64,000 nt of DNA from Paenibacillus sp. 37 (GCF_008386395.1 NZ_CP043761.1:5580001-5644000); one strand, 5' to 3'; shown: positions 30,215 through 41,425, counted from the stretch's first letter. The notes: generated by a model from the sequence alone, not told the origin. Translations and numbers: made by a program.

Positions 30215-30871
30215 TTATCCGTTAATTTCGTTGGTTTCTTCCTCATCAGAAGCACCCTCTGCATCCAGCACTGGTGCATACTTATCTATCTGAGCATGCC
30301 GGGTTATGATGTCCCATAACTCTTCTTTCCCCAATCCCTCTTCGGATGAAAACGGTACAAACAAATCCCCTGAACGAAGACCCAGTGATTCCTTAATGAC
30401 TTTGATATGTTTGGCTCTGCGTGTTTTTGGAATCTTGTCCATCTTGGTCGCTACGACAACCAAAGGCAATCCGTTATGACGAAGCCACTCATTCATCATC
30501 TTGTCATCCTTGGATGGCTCATGTCTCATATCCACCATCTGCATGACCAGTTTCAATTCCTCGCGTCCGAGCAGGTATTTCTCCATCATTTTACCCCAGG
30601 CAAAACGCTGCTCTTTAGAAACTTTGGCGTAGCCATATCCCGGGAAATCGACGAAGTAGAGATCTTGATTAATTTTATAATAGTTGAGTTGCTGTGTCTT
30701 ACCCGGAGTTGAGCTCGTCCGAGCCAAATTTTTACGATTGATCAAACGGTTGATCAGGGAAGATTTCCCCACATTGGAGCGTCCAGCCAAAGCAATCTCT
30801 GGCAGACCGTCCTCAGGGTATTGTTCAGGCCGAACGGCACTGATAATAAATTCAGATTGATTTACTTTCAT
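30215..30871 (-). CDS. engB: Ribosome biogenesis GTPase YsxC/EngB
   Basis: An essential GTPase needed for assembly of the large ribosomal subunit, 218 residues. G motifs: G1 [12 protein letters not shown]3 [11 protein letters not shown]4 ATKMDK, and G5 near PFSSEEG. It has an acidic C-terminal tail ([16 protein letters not shown]). I start at the ATG at 30871 after AGAGGAAAG; the longer reading from 30913 has no RBS. It follows lonA as in B. subtilis, but a terminator separates the two. Confidence 0.95.
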   Translation of the reverse strand: MKVNQSEFIISAVRPEQYPEDGLPEIALAGRSNVGKSSLINRLINRKNLARTSSTPGKTQQLNYYKINQDLYFVDFPGYGYAKVSKEQRFAWGKMMEKYLLGREELKLVMQMVDMRHEPSKDDKMMNEWLRHNGLPLVVVATKMDKIPKTRRAKHIKVIKESLGLRSGDLFVPFSSEEGLGKEELWDIITRHAQIDKYAPVLDAEGASDEEETNEING

Positions 30872-30951
30872 ATTGTATCTTTCCTCTCTTGAACGCCTGT
30901 GCTTATGCATCACCTGTTGAAGGTATTATGCCATGGATTGTTCTATCATAC

Positions 30952-30995
30952 CAAAAAAACCGTTCCAGCGGACGCCGAAGCCTCCGCAGAACGGT
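30952..30995 (-). terminator. Terminator after lonA
   Basis: On the minus strand ACCGTTC.GCGGA / TCCGC.GGAACGGT forms a long stem and is followed by seven T. Located 34 bp past the lonA stop. Confidence 0.88.
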
Positions 30996-31028
30996 CTAAT
31001 CTTCATACGAACCTTTCGGATAAGTGGA

Positions 31029-33368
31029 TTACAGGTGAATTCCTGTCTGCTCAACAAGTGCATGCTGCAATACCTGATCCATATGGGCTACAGGGACAAA
31101 CTCCACATCTTCCTTGATGCTGTCTGGAATGTCACGCAGGTCCCGTTCGTTATCCTTGGGCAATAATATTTTTTTATAGCCGGCACGATGGGCTGCCAGT
31201 GATTTCTCTTTCAGACCACCGATCGGCAGCACACGTCCACGCAGTGTTATTTCACCAGTCATCGCGATATCCTTGGACACATGTTTGTTCGTCAAGGCTG
31301 AGATTAACGCTGTTGCCATCGTAATCCCGGCAGATGGACCATCCTTCGGAATCGCTCCTTCCGGAACGTGGATATGGATATCGTTCTTCTCATGGAAGTC
31401 AGGCGAAATTCCAAGCTGTGTAGCTTTGGAACGGGTGTAACTGAATGCGGCTTGTGCCGATTCCTTCATGACATCCCCCAGTTTACCTGTGAGAGTCAAT
31501 TTACCTGTTCCAGGCACAACAGTCACTTCAATGATAAGGGTATCCCCACCCACTTCAGTCCACGCCAGACCCGTTACGGTACCAATCTGATCTTCCAGTT
31601 CGGCCATACCATAACGGAACTTGCCAGGTCCAAGGTAGTCTTTGATCTCATCGGATGAGATGTTAATCTGACCTTCCACACCCGATACGATGTTCTTGGC
31701 AGCTTTCCGGCACAACGAAGCCATTTGCTGTTCCAGATTACGCACACCTGACTCCCGTGTATATTCACGAATTACACGCAACAACGCGTCATCCGGGATT
31801 TCCAACTGCTCTTCTTCCAGACCATGGTCCTGCTTCTGTTTGGGCAACAAATAGTTTTTCGCAATTTGCAGCTTCTCCAGTTCCGTATAACCAGGGATGT
31901 TGAGCATTTCCATCCGATCCAGCAATGGACGCGGAATATTGTGTACCGTGTTGGCAGTTGTTATAAACATAACGTTGGATAAGTCAAACGGCAATTCGAC
32001 AAAATGATCACTAAACGTATTATTTTGTTCCGGATCAAGTACCTCAAGTAATGCTGCAGAAGGATCTCCGCGGAAATCTGAAGCCATCTTATCAATCTCG
32101 TCCAGCAGGAATACCGGGTTAAGTGAACCTGCCGTTTTCATCCCCTGAATGATACGCCCAGGCATAGCCCCTACATAGGTGCGTCGGTGACCACGAATCT
32201 CGGCTTCATCCCGCACGCCGCCAAGAGATATTCTTACAAACTCCCGACCCAGCGATCTGGCGATCGAACGAGCAAGTGATGTTTTACCGACCCCTGGAGG
32301 TCCAACCAGACAGAGAATTGGCCCTTTGAGTTTCTTGACGAGCTTCTGGACAGCCAGATATTCAAGCACACGTTCTTTCGGCTTTTCCAGTCCGTAATGA
32401 TCTGCATTGAGCACATCTTCGGCTTTTTGGATATCCAGATCATCCGCTGTCATCTGACTCCAAGGAAGGCCAAGCAGCCAATCCACGTAGTTGCGAATGA
32501 CTCCGCCCTCGGCTGAACTTGCAGGCATTTTCTCCAGTCGATCAATTTCTTTCTCGACCTTTTCTTTCACCTTGTCCGGCAAGCCGAGTTCTTCCATCTG
32601 AGTGCGAAGTTCCTCGACCTCACCCGCACGGCCTTCTTTTTCACCCAGTTCTTTCTGGATCGCTTTCATCTGCTCGCGCAAATAATATTCCTTCTGCGTT
32701 TTCTCCATCTGTTTCTTCACACGTTGGCTGATCTTGCGTTCAAGCTCCAGCACTTCGCGCTCATTGTTCAGGATATCCAGCAATTTCTCCAGACGTTCCC
32801 GAACGTCGATGGTCTCCAGAATTTCCTGTTTATCCTTGATCTTCAAGGACAGGTGACTTGTGATGACATCGGCCAGACGCCCTGGTTCTTCGATGTCAGA
32901 CACCGCTGCGAGTGTCTCTGGTGTCACTTTTTTGGACAGATTAATATAATTCTCGAACTGGTTCAGAACGGTACGCATCAAGGCATCCGTCTCCGGATGG
33001 GTATTCTCCTCTTCAGGCAGCTCTTTAGCCAGTACTTCATAATATTCCTCGTTGTCCGTATATTCAATAATTTCAGCCCGTTCCAAGCCTTCAACGAGTA
33101 CACGAATCGTACCGTTCGGAAGCTTCAGCATCTGTCTGACCTTGGCCACGGTTCCGATTCTGAAAATGTCCTCTTGTGTTGGTTCTTCAATATTTACTTC
33201 GGCTTGGGAACATAGGAGAATCAGATGTTCTTCTACCATCGCTTTTTCTAAAGCCTTGACCGATTTCTCCCGGCCCACATCGAGATGCAGTACCATACTC
33301 GGGTAGACGAGAAGTCCTCTTAAAGGCAGTAAAGGAAAACGACGACCTTTCGCTTTGCTCGGTCCCAT
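31029..33368 (-). CDS. lon: ATP-dependent protease LonA
   Basis: A cytosolic AAA+ protease degrading misfolded and regulatory proteins. It is 779 residues from the ATG at 33368, which follows GGAGGTG (B. subtilis LonA 774). Domains: N-terminal substrate-binding LAN domain ([19 protein letters not shown]), coiled coil about residues 190-270, AAA+ module with Walker [10 protein letters not shown] and Walker [11 protein letters not shown], and C-terminal protease with catalytic Ser in PKDGPSAG and Lys in [11 protein letters not shown]. The longer reading from 33410 lacks an RBS. It lies downstream of lonB. Confidence 0.96.
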   Translation of the reverse strand: MGPSKAKGRRFPLLPLRGLLVYPSMVLHLDVGREKSVKALEKAMVEEHLILLCSQAEVNIEEPTQEDIFRIGTVAKVRQMLKLPNGTIRVLVEGLERAEIIEYTDNEEYYEVLAKELPEEENTHPETDALMRTVLNQFENYINLSKKVTPETLAAVSDIEEPGRLADVITSHLSLKIKDKQEILETIDVRERLEKLLDILNNEREVLELERKISQRVKKQMEKTQKEYYLREQMKAIQKELGEKEGRAGEVEELRTQMEELGLPDKVKEKVEKEIDRLEKMPASSAEGGVIRNYVDWLLGLPWSQMTADDLDIQKAEDVLNADHYGLEKPKERVLEYLAVQKLVKKLKGPILCLVGPPGVGKTSLARSIARSLGREFVRISLGGVRDEAEIRGHRRTYVGAMPGRIIQGMKTAGSLNPVFLLDEIDKMASDFRGDPSAALLEVLDPEQNNTFSDHFVELPFDLSNVMFITTANTVHNIPRPLLDRMEMLNIPGYTELEKLQIAKNYLLPKQKQDHGLEEEQLEIPDDALLRVIREYTRESGVRNLEQQMASLCRKAAKNIVSGVEGQINISSDEIKDYLGPGKFRYGMAELEDQIGTVTGLAWTEVGGDTLIIEVTVVPGTGKLTLTGKLGDVMKESAQAAFSYTRSKATQLGISPDFHEKNDIHIHVPEGAIPKDGPSAGITMATALISALTNKHVSKDIAMTGEITLRGRVLPIGGLKEKSLAAHRAGYKKILLPKDNERDLRDIPDSIKEDVEFVPVAHMDQVLQHALVEQTGIHL

Positions 33369-33454
33369 CGCTTTCGCACCTCCAATGGCTCTCAGGTTGT
33401 AGTCATTCATTATTCTATCAAATGTTCACATAAAAAACCAATGAAGGGAAGCGC

Positions 33455-35209
33455 TTAGCAGCTTCCCGAATCTGTAACCTGTCCTGGACGAGGCACGTCC
33501 GCACGCAAATAGGAAGCGGATGCCGGTGGAAAAATCTCCGGTGAAGGTGCAACTGTCTCCTCTGCAAGCTTCGTTTGTTCCATCTGTTGTGATTCCGGGA
33601 CCCAGGCGAACACTTCACGGAATACGTCCTGCACCGTATCTACCGGGATAACGCGCAAGCCATCCAGATTCTCAAAAATGGACTGCCAGTTCTCCGCGGG
33701 AATAATAACGGTCTTCGCTCCTGCCTGAAAGGCAGCCTCGACCTTGGCCAGCACGCCACCTATTGGCTTAACCCGACCATGAATACTGATCTCGCCAGTC
33801 ATCGCTGTCTCATGATCCACAGGACGCCTCTGAATGGCTGATGTAATGGCAGTCGCCATGGCAATCCCGGCGGATGGACCATCAATAGGCGTCCCACCTG
33901 GGAAATTCACGTGTAAATCGTAATCATTCGGACGAATACCCATGGCTTTTAATACGGTTAACACATTTTCAACCGAGCCTTTGGCCATACTTTTTCGCCG
34001 GAGTGTACGCGAACCGCCTCCAATCTCTTCTTCATCCACAACGCCTGTAATATTGATTCGGCCTTGATCTTTAAGAGCCGGAACAGCAGACACTTCAATC
34101 TCCAAAATGGTTCCCATATTCGGTCCGTATACCGCCAAGCCGTTAACAAAACCCACCTGCGGCTGTGTAGGGACCTTCCGATCAGGCCGTGGCTGAATCT
34201 GACTGCTACCCGCCACCCACTCTACATCGGACGCCTGAAGCGTCTCACGCTTCTCTGTCAGCGCAAGTCCAGCGGCAAGCTGGATGATATTGACCGCTTC
34301 ACGTCCATTGGTTGCATATCGCTTGACCACATCAACGGCATCCGGACATGGACTGAACCCTATTTTCTGAACAGCATCCTCTGCAATTCGCCCAATCTCC
34401 TCAGGCAACAAAGGACGGAAATAAACTTCCATGCAGCGGGAACGCAAAGCTGGTGGCAGTTCATGAGGCGAACGTGTCGTCGCTCCAACAAGGCGGAAAT
34501 CGGCTGGTAGGCCATTTTGAAAAATATCGTGGATATAAGCAGGAGTATGCGTGTCTTCCGAGTTATAGTACGCACTCTCCAAAAACACCTTGCGATCCTC
34601 CAACACTTTCAACAGCTTATTCATCTGAATCGAATGTAATTCACCAATTTCATCAATAAAAAGCATTCCCCCATGCGCTTTCGTCACAGCGCCCGGTTTT
34701 GGTTGGGGAATACCAGCAACGCCCATGGCTCCTGCTCCCTGATATATCGGATCATGAACCGAACCAATTAAGGGGTCCGCAATACCACGTTCATCAAAAC
34801 GGGCTGTTGTTGCATCCAGCTCCGTGAATTTGGCGTCCGGTTTGAAAGGAGAAGATGGATTCTTCTTAGCCTCTTCCAATACAACCCTTGCGGCAGCTGT
34901 CTTCCCGACTCCGGGAGGGCCATAAATGATAACATGTTGCGGATTCGCACTGCATAATGCAGCTTTAAGGGCACGCAACCCATCTTTTTGCCCAACAATA
35001 TCGTTAATGGTAGCTGGACGCGTCTTCTCCGACAGCGGCTTGGTGAGTGAGATTGAACGCAGCTTGCGCAGCTTCTCCAGTTCCTTGCGAGATTCACGCT
35101 CCACGGCACTGCGGTTCGTTTTCTGGCCACGCAGCAGGTTCCAGAAATACAAACCAATCACCACTCCAAAAAATAACTGAATCAACATGATGACCATACC
35201 AAATTCCAT
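33455..35209 (-). CDS. lonB: ATP-dependent protease LonB (sporulation type)
   Basis: A Lon-family protease; in B. subtilis LonB is made in the forespore. It is 584 residues. It has an N-terminal hydrophobic segment (VIMLIQLFFGVVIGLYFW), an AAA+ domain with [17 protein letters not shown] and GGMLFIDEIGELH, and a protease domain with catalytic Ser in DGPSAGIAMA and Lys in LAKVEAAFQAG. There is no LAN domain, which separates it from LonA. Compared with the B. subtilis protein (about 550 residues) it carries an extra Pro/Ser/Ala-rich C-terminal tail ending SGSC. The ATG follows GGAGGATGTG. Confidence 0.94.
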   Translation of the reverse strand: MEFGMVIMLIQLFFGVVIGLYFWNLLRGQKTNRSAVERESRKELEKLRKLRSISLTKPLSEKTRPATINDIVGQKDGLRALKAALCSANPQHVIIYGPPGVGKTAAARVVLEEAKKNPSSPFKPDAKFTELDATTARFDERGIADPLIGSVHDPIYQGAGAMGVAGIPQPKPGAVTKAHGGMLFIDEIGELHSIQMNKLLKVLEDRKVFLESAYYNSEDTHTPAYIHDIFQNGLPADFRLVGATTRSPHELPPALRSRCMEVYFRPLLPEEIGRIAEDAVQKIGFSPCPDAVDVVKRYATNGREAVNIIQLAAGLALTEKRETLQASDVEWVAGSSQIQPRPDRKVPTQPQVGFVNGLAVYGPNMGTILEIEVSAVPALKDQGRINITGVVDEEEIGGGSRTLRRKSMAKGSVENVLTVLKAMGIRPNDYDLHVNFPGGTPIDGPSAGIAMATAITSAIQRRPVDHETAMTGEISIHGRVKPIGGVLAKVEAAFQAGAKTVIIPAENWQSIFENLDGLRVIPVDTVQDVFREVFAWVPESQQMEQTKLAEETVAPSPEIFPPASASYLRADVPRPGQVTDSGSC

Positions 35210-35326
35210 GTCTTCACATCCTCCTATTTGTCGCTATTCTCATATGAGATCATGCTAATACTTGGTAGTATAGCCTTTTCAACGCGACGTAAACGGGCGA
35301 TGCGGAATTTGTATGCGAGAAAATAA

Positions 35327-35353
35327 AAAGCCCGCCATCGCTGGCGAGCTTTT
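35327..35353 (-). terminator. Terminator after ispG
   Basis: On the minus strand AAGCTCGCCA / TGGCGGGCTT (one G-T pair) with a GCGA loop is followed by TTTTATTTT. Confidence 0.82.
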
Positions 35354-35375
35354 GTTGTAACAAGATATGAATCAA

Positions 35376-36473
35376 TCAGTGCGAACGACCAGGAATAACA
35401 CCTGTCTCTTCGTAGGCTTCGACGATTTTGTCGATCTCTTTTTTTAATTCCTCAACCATGATTTCTTCAGGCACTTTACGGATCATCTTGCCGTGACGGA
35501 ACAAGAGACCTTCTCCACGAGCACCGGCAATCCCGATATCCGCTTCTTTGGCCTCACCCGGACCATTAACCGCACAACCCAACACCGATACTTTAATCGG
35601 CACCTTCAGTTTGGAGATATACTCTTCCACTTCGTTGGCAATGGAGAACAGGTCGATATCCAAACGTCCACACGTCGGGCAGGAGATCAATGTGGCTGCA
35701 TTTGTAATGAGTCCAAATGTTTTGAGCAGATCACGAGCGACTTTGATTTCTTCTACCGGGTCCGCACTCAGTGAGATCCGCATCGTTGAACCAATACCCA
35801 TGGAGAGCAAGGCTCCCATACCTGCGGAGCTTTTGATCGTACCGGAGAACAATGTACCCGCTTCGGTAATCCCGAGATGCAACGGATACGGAATGATTTG
35901 AGCTGCTTTGGTATATGCCTCAATTGCCATCGGCACATCCGATGCTTTGAGAGACACGATGATATCATGGAAATCAAGCTCTTCCAAAATACCAATGTGA
36001 TACAATGCACTTTCTACCATAGCATCTGCCGTAGGATACCCATACTTCTCAAGAAGATGGTTTTCCAGAGAGCCTGCATTTACTCCGATCCGGATCGGAA
36101 TACCGCGGTCTTTACAAGCCTTAACCACTTCTTCCACTTTAGCACGTTTACCGATGTTCCCTGGGTTAATCCGTACTTTATCAATGCCGTTCTCAATCGC
36201 AAGTAAAGCCAGCTTATAGTTGAAATGAATGTCCGCTACGAGCGGTATATTAATGCGTTTCTTGATTTCCTTGATGGCTGCGGCAGCTTCCTCATTATTC
36301 ACCGTAACACGTACAATTTGACAACCCGCTTCTTCCAGTCGCAGAATCTCTGCAACTGTTGCTTCAACGTCTGCCGTTTTGGTTGTACACATACTTTGGA
36401 TAATGACTTCGTTACTGCCACCGATCGTTACGTTTCCCACTTTCACGGGACGTGTATCCTGTCTTAAATACAT
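35376..36473 (-). CDS. ispG: 4-hydroxy-3-methylbut-2-enyl diphosphate synthase IspG
   Basis: An iron-sulfur enzyme of the MEP isoprenoid pathway. It is 365 residues from the ATG at 36473 after GGGGAGAG. It has a TIM-barrel part ([49 protein letters not shown]) and a C-terminal cluster-binding part with CPTCGR and [16 protein letters not shown] carrying the 4Fe-4S ligands. It lies between lonB and clpX, unlike B. subtilis, and has its own terminator. Confidence 0.97.
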   Translation of the reverse strand: MYLRQDTRPVKVGNVTIGGSNEVIIQSMCTTKTADVEATVAEILRLEEAGCQIVRVTVNNEEAAAAIKEIKKRINIPLVADIHFNYKLALLAIENGIDKVRINPGNIGKRAKVEEVVKACKDRGIPIRIGVNAGSLENHLLEKYGYPTADAMVESALYHIGILEELDFHDIIVSLKASDVPMAIEAYTKAAQIIPYPLHLGITEAGTLFSGTIKSSAGMGALLSMGIGSTMRISLSADPVEEIKVARDLLKTFGLITNAATLISCPTCGRLDIDLFSIANEVEEYISKLKVPIKVSVLGCAVNGPGEAKEADIGIAGARGEGLLFRHGKMIRKVPEEIMVEELKKEIDKIVEAYEETGVIPGRSH

Positions 36474-36593
36474 GAGTGATTTCTCTCCCCACAACGTCAA
36501 AGCTCCACCCTGACAGAGACATGAATTCGCCTTCTGCCAAAGTGGAGAACTGACAAGTCTATATTTCAGAGTTCAACGGGATTCAGGCCTTTA

Positions 36594-37847
36594 TTAGGCG
36601 CTCTCTTCCTGCTTATCGTCCTTCGATTGGCTTAGTTCAGGCACGACTCTTTTCTCAACAACTTCTTCGGTAATGACACAGTTCGTAACATCTTCACGTG
36701 AAGGCACTTCATACATGATTTCCAGCATGATACCTTCAATGATGGCACGCAATCCACGTGCACCTGTGTTACGTTTAATTGCTTCTTTTGCAATCGCAAG
36801 CAATGCAGCTGGTTCAAAGACCAGATTCACATTATCCAGCTCAAGCAGTTTTTGGTACTGTTTGGTAAGCGCGTTTTTTGGTTCGGAAAGGATCCGTACC
36901 AGCGTATCTTCATCCAGCGGCTCCAAAGTGGAGATGACTGGCAGACGGCCTACAAATTCCGGAATCAGACCAAATTTCAGCAAATCTTCCGGCAATACCA
37001 TACCCAGGTATTCACCTGGTTTCAGATCTTTTTGTTCAGAAACGGTATTAAAGCCAATGACTTTTTTACCAATCCGGCGTTTGATCATTTGCTCCAGACC
37101 ATCAAAGGCACCGCCGCAAATGAACAGGATGTTCGTTGTATCGATCTGAATGAATTCTTGATGAGGGTGTTTACGACCACCTTGTGGTGGTACAGAAGCC
37201 ACAGTTCCTTCAAGAATTTTCAAGAGAGCCTGTTGCACACCTTCGCCCGATACATCACGAGTAATGGATGGGTTTTCGGATTTACGCGCTACTTTATCAA
37301 TCTCATCGATATAAATAATGCCACGCTCTGCTTTTTCCACATCATAATCAGCAGCTTGAATCAGTTTGAGCAGGATGTTCTCTACATCCTCACCCACATA
37401 ACCAGCTTCAGTTAATGACGTAGCATCAGCAATAGCAAAAGGAACATTCAAAATTTTTGCCATCGTTTGCGCAAGCAACGTTTTACCAGAACCTGTTGGT
37501 CCTAACAGCAAAATGTTACTCTTTGACAATTCAACGTCTTCAATTTTGCTCTGTGTGTTGATCCGTTTGTAGTGATTATACACCGCAACAGACAATGATT
37601 TTTTCGCTTGTTCCTGTCCAATAACATATTGATCCAGAATATTACGAATTTCTTTTGGTTTCGGAATATCTTTCAGGTCTACTTCTTCATCATGACCAAG
37701 TTCTTCCTCAACGATTTCGGTGCAAAGTTCAATACATTCATCACAAATGTACACGCCTGGTCCAGCGACCAACTTGCGTACCTGCTCCTGAGATTTACCG
37801 CAAAAAGAGCATTTCAGTTGCCCTTTCTCATCGTTAAATTTAAACAT
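36594..37847 (-). CDS. clpX: ClpX, ATPase subunit of ClpXP
   Basis: An AAA+ unfoldase feeding substrates into ClpP, 417 residues. It has an N-terminal C4 zinc-binding domain (CSFC and CDEC), Walker [14 protein letters not shown], Walker [14 protein letters not shown], a pore loop in the GYVGEDVEN region, and the IGF loop for docking on ClpP as IGFNTVSE. It follows clpP by 12 bp, so ATPase and protease are co-transcribed. Confidence 0.98.
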   Translation of the reverse strand: MFKFNDEKGQLKCSFCGKSQEQVRKLVAGPGVYICDECIELCTEIVEEELGHDEEVDLKDIPKPKEIRNILDQYVIGQEQAKKSLSVAVYNHYKRINTQSKIEDVELSKSNILLLGPTGSGKTLLAQTMAKILNVPFAIADATSLTEAGYVGEDVENILLKLIQAADYDVEKAERGIIYIDEIDKVARKSENPSITRDVSGEGVQQALLKILEGTVASVPPQGGRKHPHQEFIQIDTTNILFICGGAFDGLEQMIKRRIGKKVIGFNTVSEQKDLKPGEYLGMVLPEDLLKFGLIPEFVGRLPVISTLEPLDEDTLVRILSEPKNALTKQYQKLLELDNVNLVFEPAALLAIAKEAIKRNTGARGLRAIIEGIMLEIMYEVPSREDVTNCVITEEVVEKRVVPELSQSKDDKQEESA

Positions 37848-37859
37848 GAAACCACCCCT

Positions 37860-38450
37860 TTAGGAATTGATCGGTCTACTGAGCACCTGGTCAATAATGC
37901 CGTACGTCTTGGCTTCTTCAGCGCTCATGAAGAAGTCACGGTCTGTATCCCGCTCAATTTTCTCAAGAGGCTGACCCGTACGATCGACGTATATTTGATT
38001 CAGTTTCTGACGTGTTTTAATAATCCATTCTGCGTGTATCTTAATATCCGCAGCCTGTCCTTGAATGCCGCCAAGCGGCTGATGAATCATTACTTCGCTG
38101 TTTGTCAGCGCATATCTCTTGCCAGGTGCACCGGCTGTCAGCAATAACGAGCCCATGCTTGCTGCCATCCCTACGCAAATGGTAGATACATCCGGCTTGA
38201 TAAATTGCATCGTATCGTATATACCCATCCCTGCGGTGACAGAACCACCAGGTGAGTTAATGTACAAGCTGATATCCTTCTCAGGATCGTCGGCTGCCAA
38301 AAACAAAAGCTGTGCTATGACAAGATTGGCTACATCGTCATCAATCGCACTGGTTAGAAAGATAATGCGATCTTTCAGCAAACGTGAATATATATCGTAA
38401 GACCGCTCGCCTCGATTGGTTTGTTCTATAACCATTGGCACCAGACTCAT
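37860..38450 (-). CDS. clpP: ATP-dependent Clp protease proteolytic subunit ClpP
   Basis: A serine protease forming the ClpP barrel, 196 residues. The catalytic Ser lies in [14 protein letters not shown] and the His in [12 protein letters not shown], with the usual Asp further on. The N-terminal [16 protein letters not shown] axial loop is typical. In B. subtilis clpP lies far from clpX; here they are adjacent, as in Escherichia coli. The upstream region has a vegetative-type promoter and no recognisable CtsR operator. Confidence 0.97.
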   Translation of the reverse strand: MSLVPMVIEQTNRGERSYDIYSRLLKDRIIFLTSAIDDDVANLVIAQLLFLAADDPEKDISLYINSPGGSVTAGMGIYDTMQFIKPDVSTICVGMAASMGSLLLTAGAPGKRYALTNSEVMIHQPLGGIQGQAADIKIHAEWIIKTRQKLNQIYVDRTGQPLEKIERDTDRDFFMSAEEAKTYGIIDQVLSRPINS

Positions 38451-38512
38451 GAGACCAACCTCTTTTCTACATGTAATTAGACATAGGCCACCTGTAAAGC
38501 AAACCCAAATTC

Positions 38513-38541
38513 ATTCTAACACTTTCCTGTGACAATGTCAT
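38513..38541 (-). promoter_or_regulatory. Likely promoter of clpP-clpX
   Basis: The minus strand reads ATGACA, 17 nt, TAGAAT, about 65 bp before the clpP ATG. The 378-bp gap between tig and clpP holds this and the tig terminator; I see nothing else there. Confidence 0.5.
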
Positions 38542-38756
38542 TTTTCACAAGAGGGGTCAGACATCGTTTGTTTACTTTTTTAGCCTGATCATATTTAACC
38601 ATGTTTTCTATGTATGTGCAAATTGAAGCCATCCTATGCCGTCTTGCCGTTTTTTATTTGCATGAAGTACATAGGTATGTAAAAAGTGTACGTGGATAAA
38701 TAAAATTAGTGTTCATCCATATACTTACTTCATTTTCTATAAAATGGATGTAACAA

Positions 38757-38793
38757 TTTAAAAATAAGGCACGCAATAATTCACGTGCCTTAT
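38757..38793 (-). terminator. Terminator after tig
   Basis: On the minus strand ATAAGGCACG / CGTGCCTTAT with an 11-nt loop is followed by TTTTAAATT. It is 36 bp past the tig stop. Confidence 0.85.
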
Positions 38794-38828
38794 CGTTTAT
38801 TCAACTGACAAGTTGATAACAGCTTGTC

Positions 38829-40169
38829 TTATTTTTCGTCAGCTTCTGCAACAACTTCTTCAGCTGGAGCTTCAACAGGTTCAACAACTGTGCTGTTCTC
38901 AACAAGAACGTCAATCGTTTTACGCAGTTTCACTTCATCGCGAAGGCTGTCCAGGGAACCATTACCCTCGAGGATGCCACGGATCTCATCAGCAGGACGC
39001 TTGTATGATTCAGCCATTTTTTCGAGTTCTTGATTCACTTCTTCGTCAGACACTTCAATGTTTTCCGCTTTACCTACAGCTTCAAGCACCAGGTTGTTGC
39101 GAACACGTTTGGAAGCATCTTCTTGCATTTGTCCTCTCAGGTCAGCTTGAGTCTGGCCAGAGAAGCTCAGGAACATTTCAAGGTTCATTCCTTGATTTTT
39201 CAGACGGTTGTCGAAATCACGCATCATGTTCTGTACTTCGCTGTCAACCATTGCAGCAGGAATGTCCACTTCAGCGTTCTCAGCCACTTTTTCTACAACT
39301 GCATTTTCAGTAGCAGCTTTGGCTTCGTCAGCTTTACGGGATTCCAATTGTGTTTTCAGGTCAGCTTTGTACTCTTCAAGTGTGTCGAATTCGCTAACAT
39401 CTTTAGCAAACTCATCATCCAATGCAGGAAGTTGTTTGCGTTTGATTTCGTGAATTTTCACTTTGAATACCGCTTGTTTGCCAGCAAGTTCTGCTGCATG
39501 GTAGCTCTCTGGGAAAGTCACTTCTACGTCTTTGAAGTCACCTGTGGACAGACCCACAACTTGTTCTTCAAATCCAGGAATGAATGTGTTGGAACCCAGT
39601 TCCAGGGAATAACGCTCAGCTTGTCCACCTTCGAAAGGTACACCATCAACGGAACCGTCGAAGTCGATTACTGCAACGTCACCGTTAGCAGCGGAACCTT
39701 CGTCAATTACAACGAGTTCAGCGTGACGTTGTTGAAGACGCTCAAGTTCTTCAGTCACTTCTGCGTCAGTTACTTCACCTTTTGCTACAGCAACTTCGAT
39801 TCCTTTGTACTCACCAAGAGTAACTTCAGGTTTCACAGTTACTTTTGCTTTGAATTTGAACGTTTCGCCTTTAGCGAATTGTTCAACATCTACGTCAGGA
39901 CGATCAACCGGGAAGATATCCGTTTGGTCGATTGCTTCTGTATAGGCTTCAGGAAGCAAAATGTCGATTGCTTCTTGATAAAGGCTCTCTACACCAAAAC
40001 GCGCTTCGAAGATGGAACGTGGTACTTTACCTTTACGGAATCCAGGTACGTTTGCTTGTTTAACCACTTTATTAAAAGCTTTGTCGAGTGCTGCAGTTAC
40101 ACGATCTGCATCCACTTCAACCTCAAGAACCCCAAGGTTCTTCTCTATCTTTTCCCAAGTTGCTTTCAT
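38829..40169 (-). CDS. tig: Trigger factor (ribosome-associated chaperone)
   Basis: A peptidyl-prolyl isomerase and chaperone at the ribosome exit tunnel, 446 residues. The N-terminal ribosome-binding domain has the signature FRKGKVPRSIFEARFG, the FKBP-type domain covers about residues 150-240 (NGDVAVIDFDGSVDGVPFEGG), and the long helical C-terminal arms end in an acidic tail (EEVVAEADEK). The start has a good RBS (GGAGGGGAAAG). It lies upstream of clpP-clpX but is separated by a terminator. Confidence 0.97.
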   Translation of the reverse strand: MKATWEKIEKNLGVLEVEVDADRVTAALDKAFNKVVKQANVPGFRKGKVPRSIFEARFGVESLYQEAIDILLPEAYTEAIDQTDIFPVDRPDVDVEQFAKGETFKFKAKVTVKPEVTLGEYKGIEVAVAKGEVTDAEVTEELERLQQRHAELVVIDEGSAANGDVAVIDFDGSVDGVPFEGGQAERYSLELGSNTFIPGFEEQVVGLSTGDFKDVEVTFPESYHAAELAGKQAVFKVKIHEIKRKQLPALDDEFAKDVSEFDTLEEYKADLKTQLESRKADEAKAATENAVVEKVAENAEVDIPAAMVDSEVQNMMRDFDNRLKNQGMNLEMFLSFSGQTQADLRGQMQEDASKRVRNNLVLEAVGKAENIEVSDEEVNQELEKMAESYKRPADEIRGILEGNGSLDSLRDEVKLRKTIDVLVENSTVVEPVEAPAEEVVAEADEK

Positions 40170-40307
40170 TGTATACTTTCCCCTCCAAAATTCACATGTT
40201 CACGTAGGCAATCACGTACAAAATAACCATTTTAGTATAAACAAGATTAGATTCTTTTTCAAGGGGAATCCCTTGATACAGTTTAAGGAAAACGTTTCCG
40301 GCCTCGA

Positions 40308-41243
40308 TTAACCATCCAAACCGGCAGATACAAATTGTTTCATGGAACGATAAGCCTGCTCCAGTCGAAAGCGCATCGCGCCTGTCACAGCATACATTGA
40401 GCGGGTATTTTCCTCATCATGAGAACCACCCAGACTGTCTGCAACGGTCATATGTAGAGCTGCTGCCCATATATCTGTCATGGAATCATTTTCTTCCAGC
40501 ATCGATACATAATCACGGGTTCCATACACCGCCATGACATATTGTATCCACAGTTCCTGGGCAAAATAAAAGAGCGTAGGTTCATGAACCTCCGTCTGAT
40601 CTGCCACTCGTTCCAGAATCTGAACGATTTGGATTGGGAATTCCTCTGGTCTAAGAGGCACGGTGTCGATCTCGACTTCAACCTGCTCTTCACCTCTCGT
40701 AAACAGGATCATACCTTGAACACCTCGGCGACGCAAGGTTTGCAGCACCCGGAATTGAAGCAGAGGGTGAAGCGACTTATCTTTTAACCAACTCGTAAGT
40801 GCCTCGTCAATCTTCGGCAGATCAAGATAGGCCAGCTGCTCCAAAGCCAGCATCGTCTGTTCAGACAGTGGCTCCTCCATCACTGTGCGAAGCATCTTAT
40901 CTGCATAGCCATCATCCTGTTCAAGCTTCATTCGGGCATGATGCCGTGCCATGTCTTCCTCACTAATCTCTTCTTCCTCTTCTCGTTCTTCAAGAACGGC
41001 AGTCAAAGTTTCTTCATATTGAGGAAACGCAGCCTGAAGCCATTCGAGCAGGGCCCGCCATTCATCATAGTGGCGCTCTTCCTGTCCCTGACATTGCAGC
41101 AAAAAGTGAAGCAATTTCATCGCTTCACCATACCGTTCATTTTCAAGCATAACTGTCAATTGAATCTGGTAATAGTCCAGCGTCTTAGGAAACAGCACAA
41201 TATTGTTGTTATGCTCGGTTTCCGGGGTCGTGGATTCCTTAAT
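40308..41243 (-). CDS. YsoA-like TPR/helical repeat protein
   Basis: About 311 residues. The pattern is of helical repeats (TLDYYQIQLTVMLENERYGEAMKLLHFLL, then EEWRALLEWLQ), an acidic segment (EEREEEEEISEEDM) and a C-terminal region similar in layout to the TPR protein YsoA, which sits beside tig in B. subtilis. The only convincing RBS is AGAGGAGGTGCTCCC, placed 7 nt before an in-frame ATT at 41243; the first in-frame ATG (41288) lies upstream of it and has no RBS. I therefore propose an AUU start. The function of the family is unknown. Confidence 0.7.
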   Translation of the reverse strand: MKESTTPETEHNNNIVLFPKTLDYYQIQLTVMLENERYGEAMKLLHFLLQCQGQEERHYDEWRALLEWLQAAFPQYEETLTAVLEEREEEEEISEEDMARHHARMKLEQDDGYADKMLRTVMEEPLSEQTMLALEQLAYLDLPKIDEALTSWLKDKSLHPLLQFRVLQTLRRRGVQGMILFTRGEEQVEVEIDTVPLRPEEFPIQIVQILERVADQTEVHEPTLFYFAQELWIQYVMAVYGTRDYVSMLEENDSMTDIWAAALHMTVADSLGGSHDEENTRSMYAVTGAMRFRLEQAYRSMKQFVSAGLDG

Positions 41244-41425
41244 GGGAGCACCTCCTCTATATCCTGAATCTCCAGTCGGAATCAACATAAATAGATGTAT
41301 ATATTAAAACGATTGTTGATCTATTTTCTGAGTTCTCCTGATATTCTAACATAACCTTAAATATAATGAAAAAAACGTTACTGCCGCCAAATATCATATA
41401 CGAAAAATAGTTTAAAATAAAATGC

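Noticed and set aside
38451..38560. CtsR operator upstream of clpP
   Set aside because: No GGTCAAA direct repeat found on either strand by eye.
39030..40226. 398-residue open frame antisense to tig
   Set aside because: It lies exactly opposite a clear trigger factor gene, is rich in Phe, Cys and His in a way typical of reverse-complement frames, and has no RBS.
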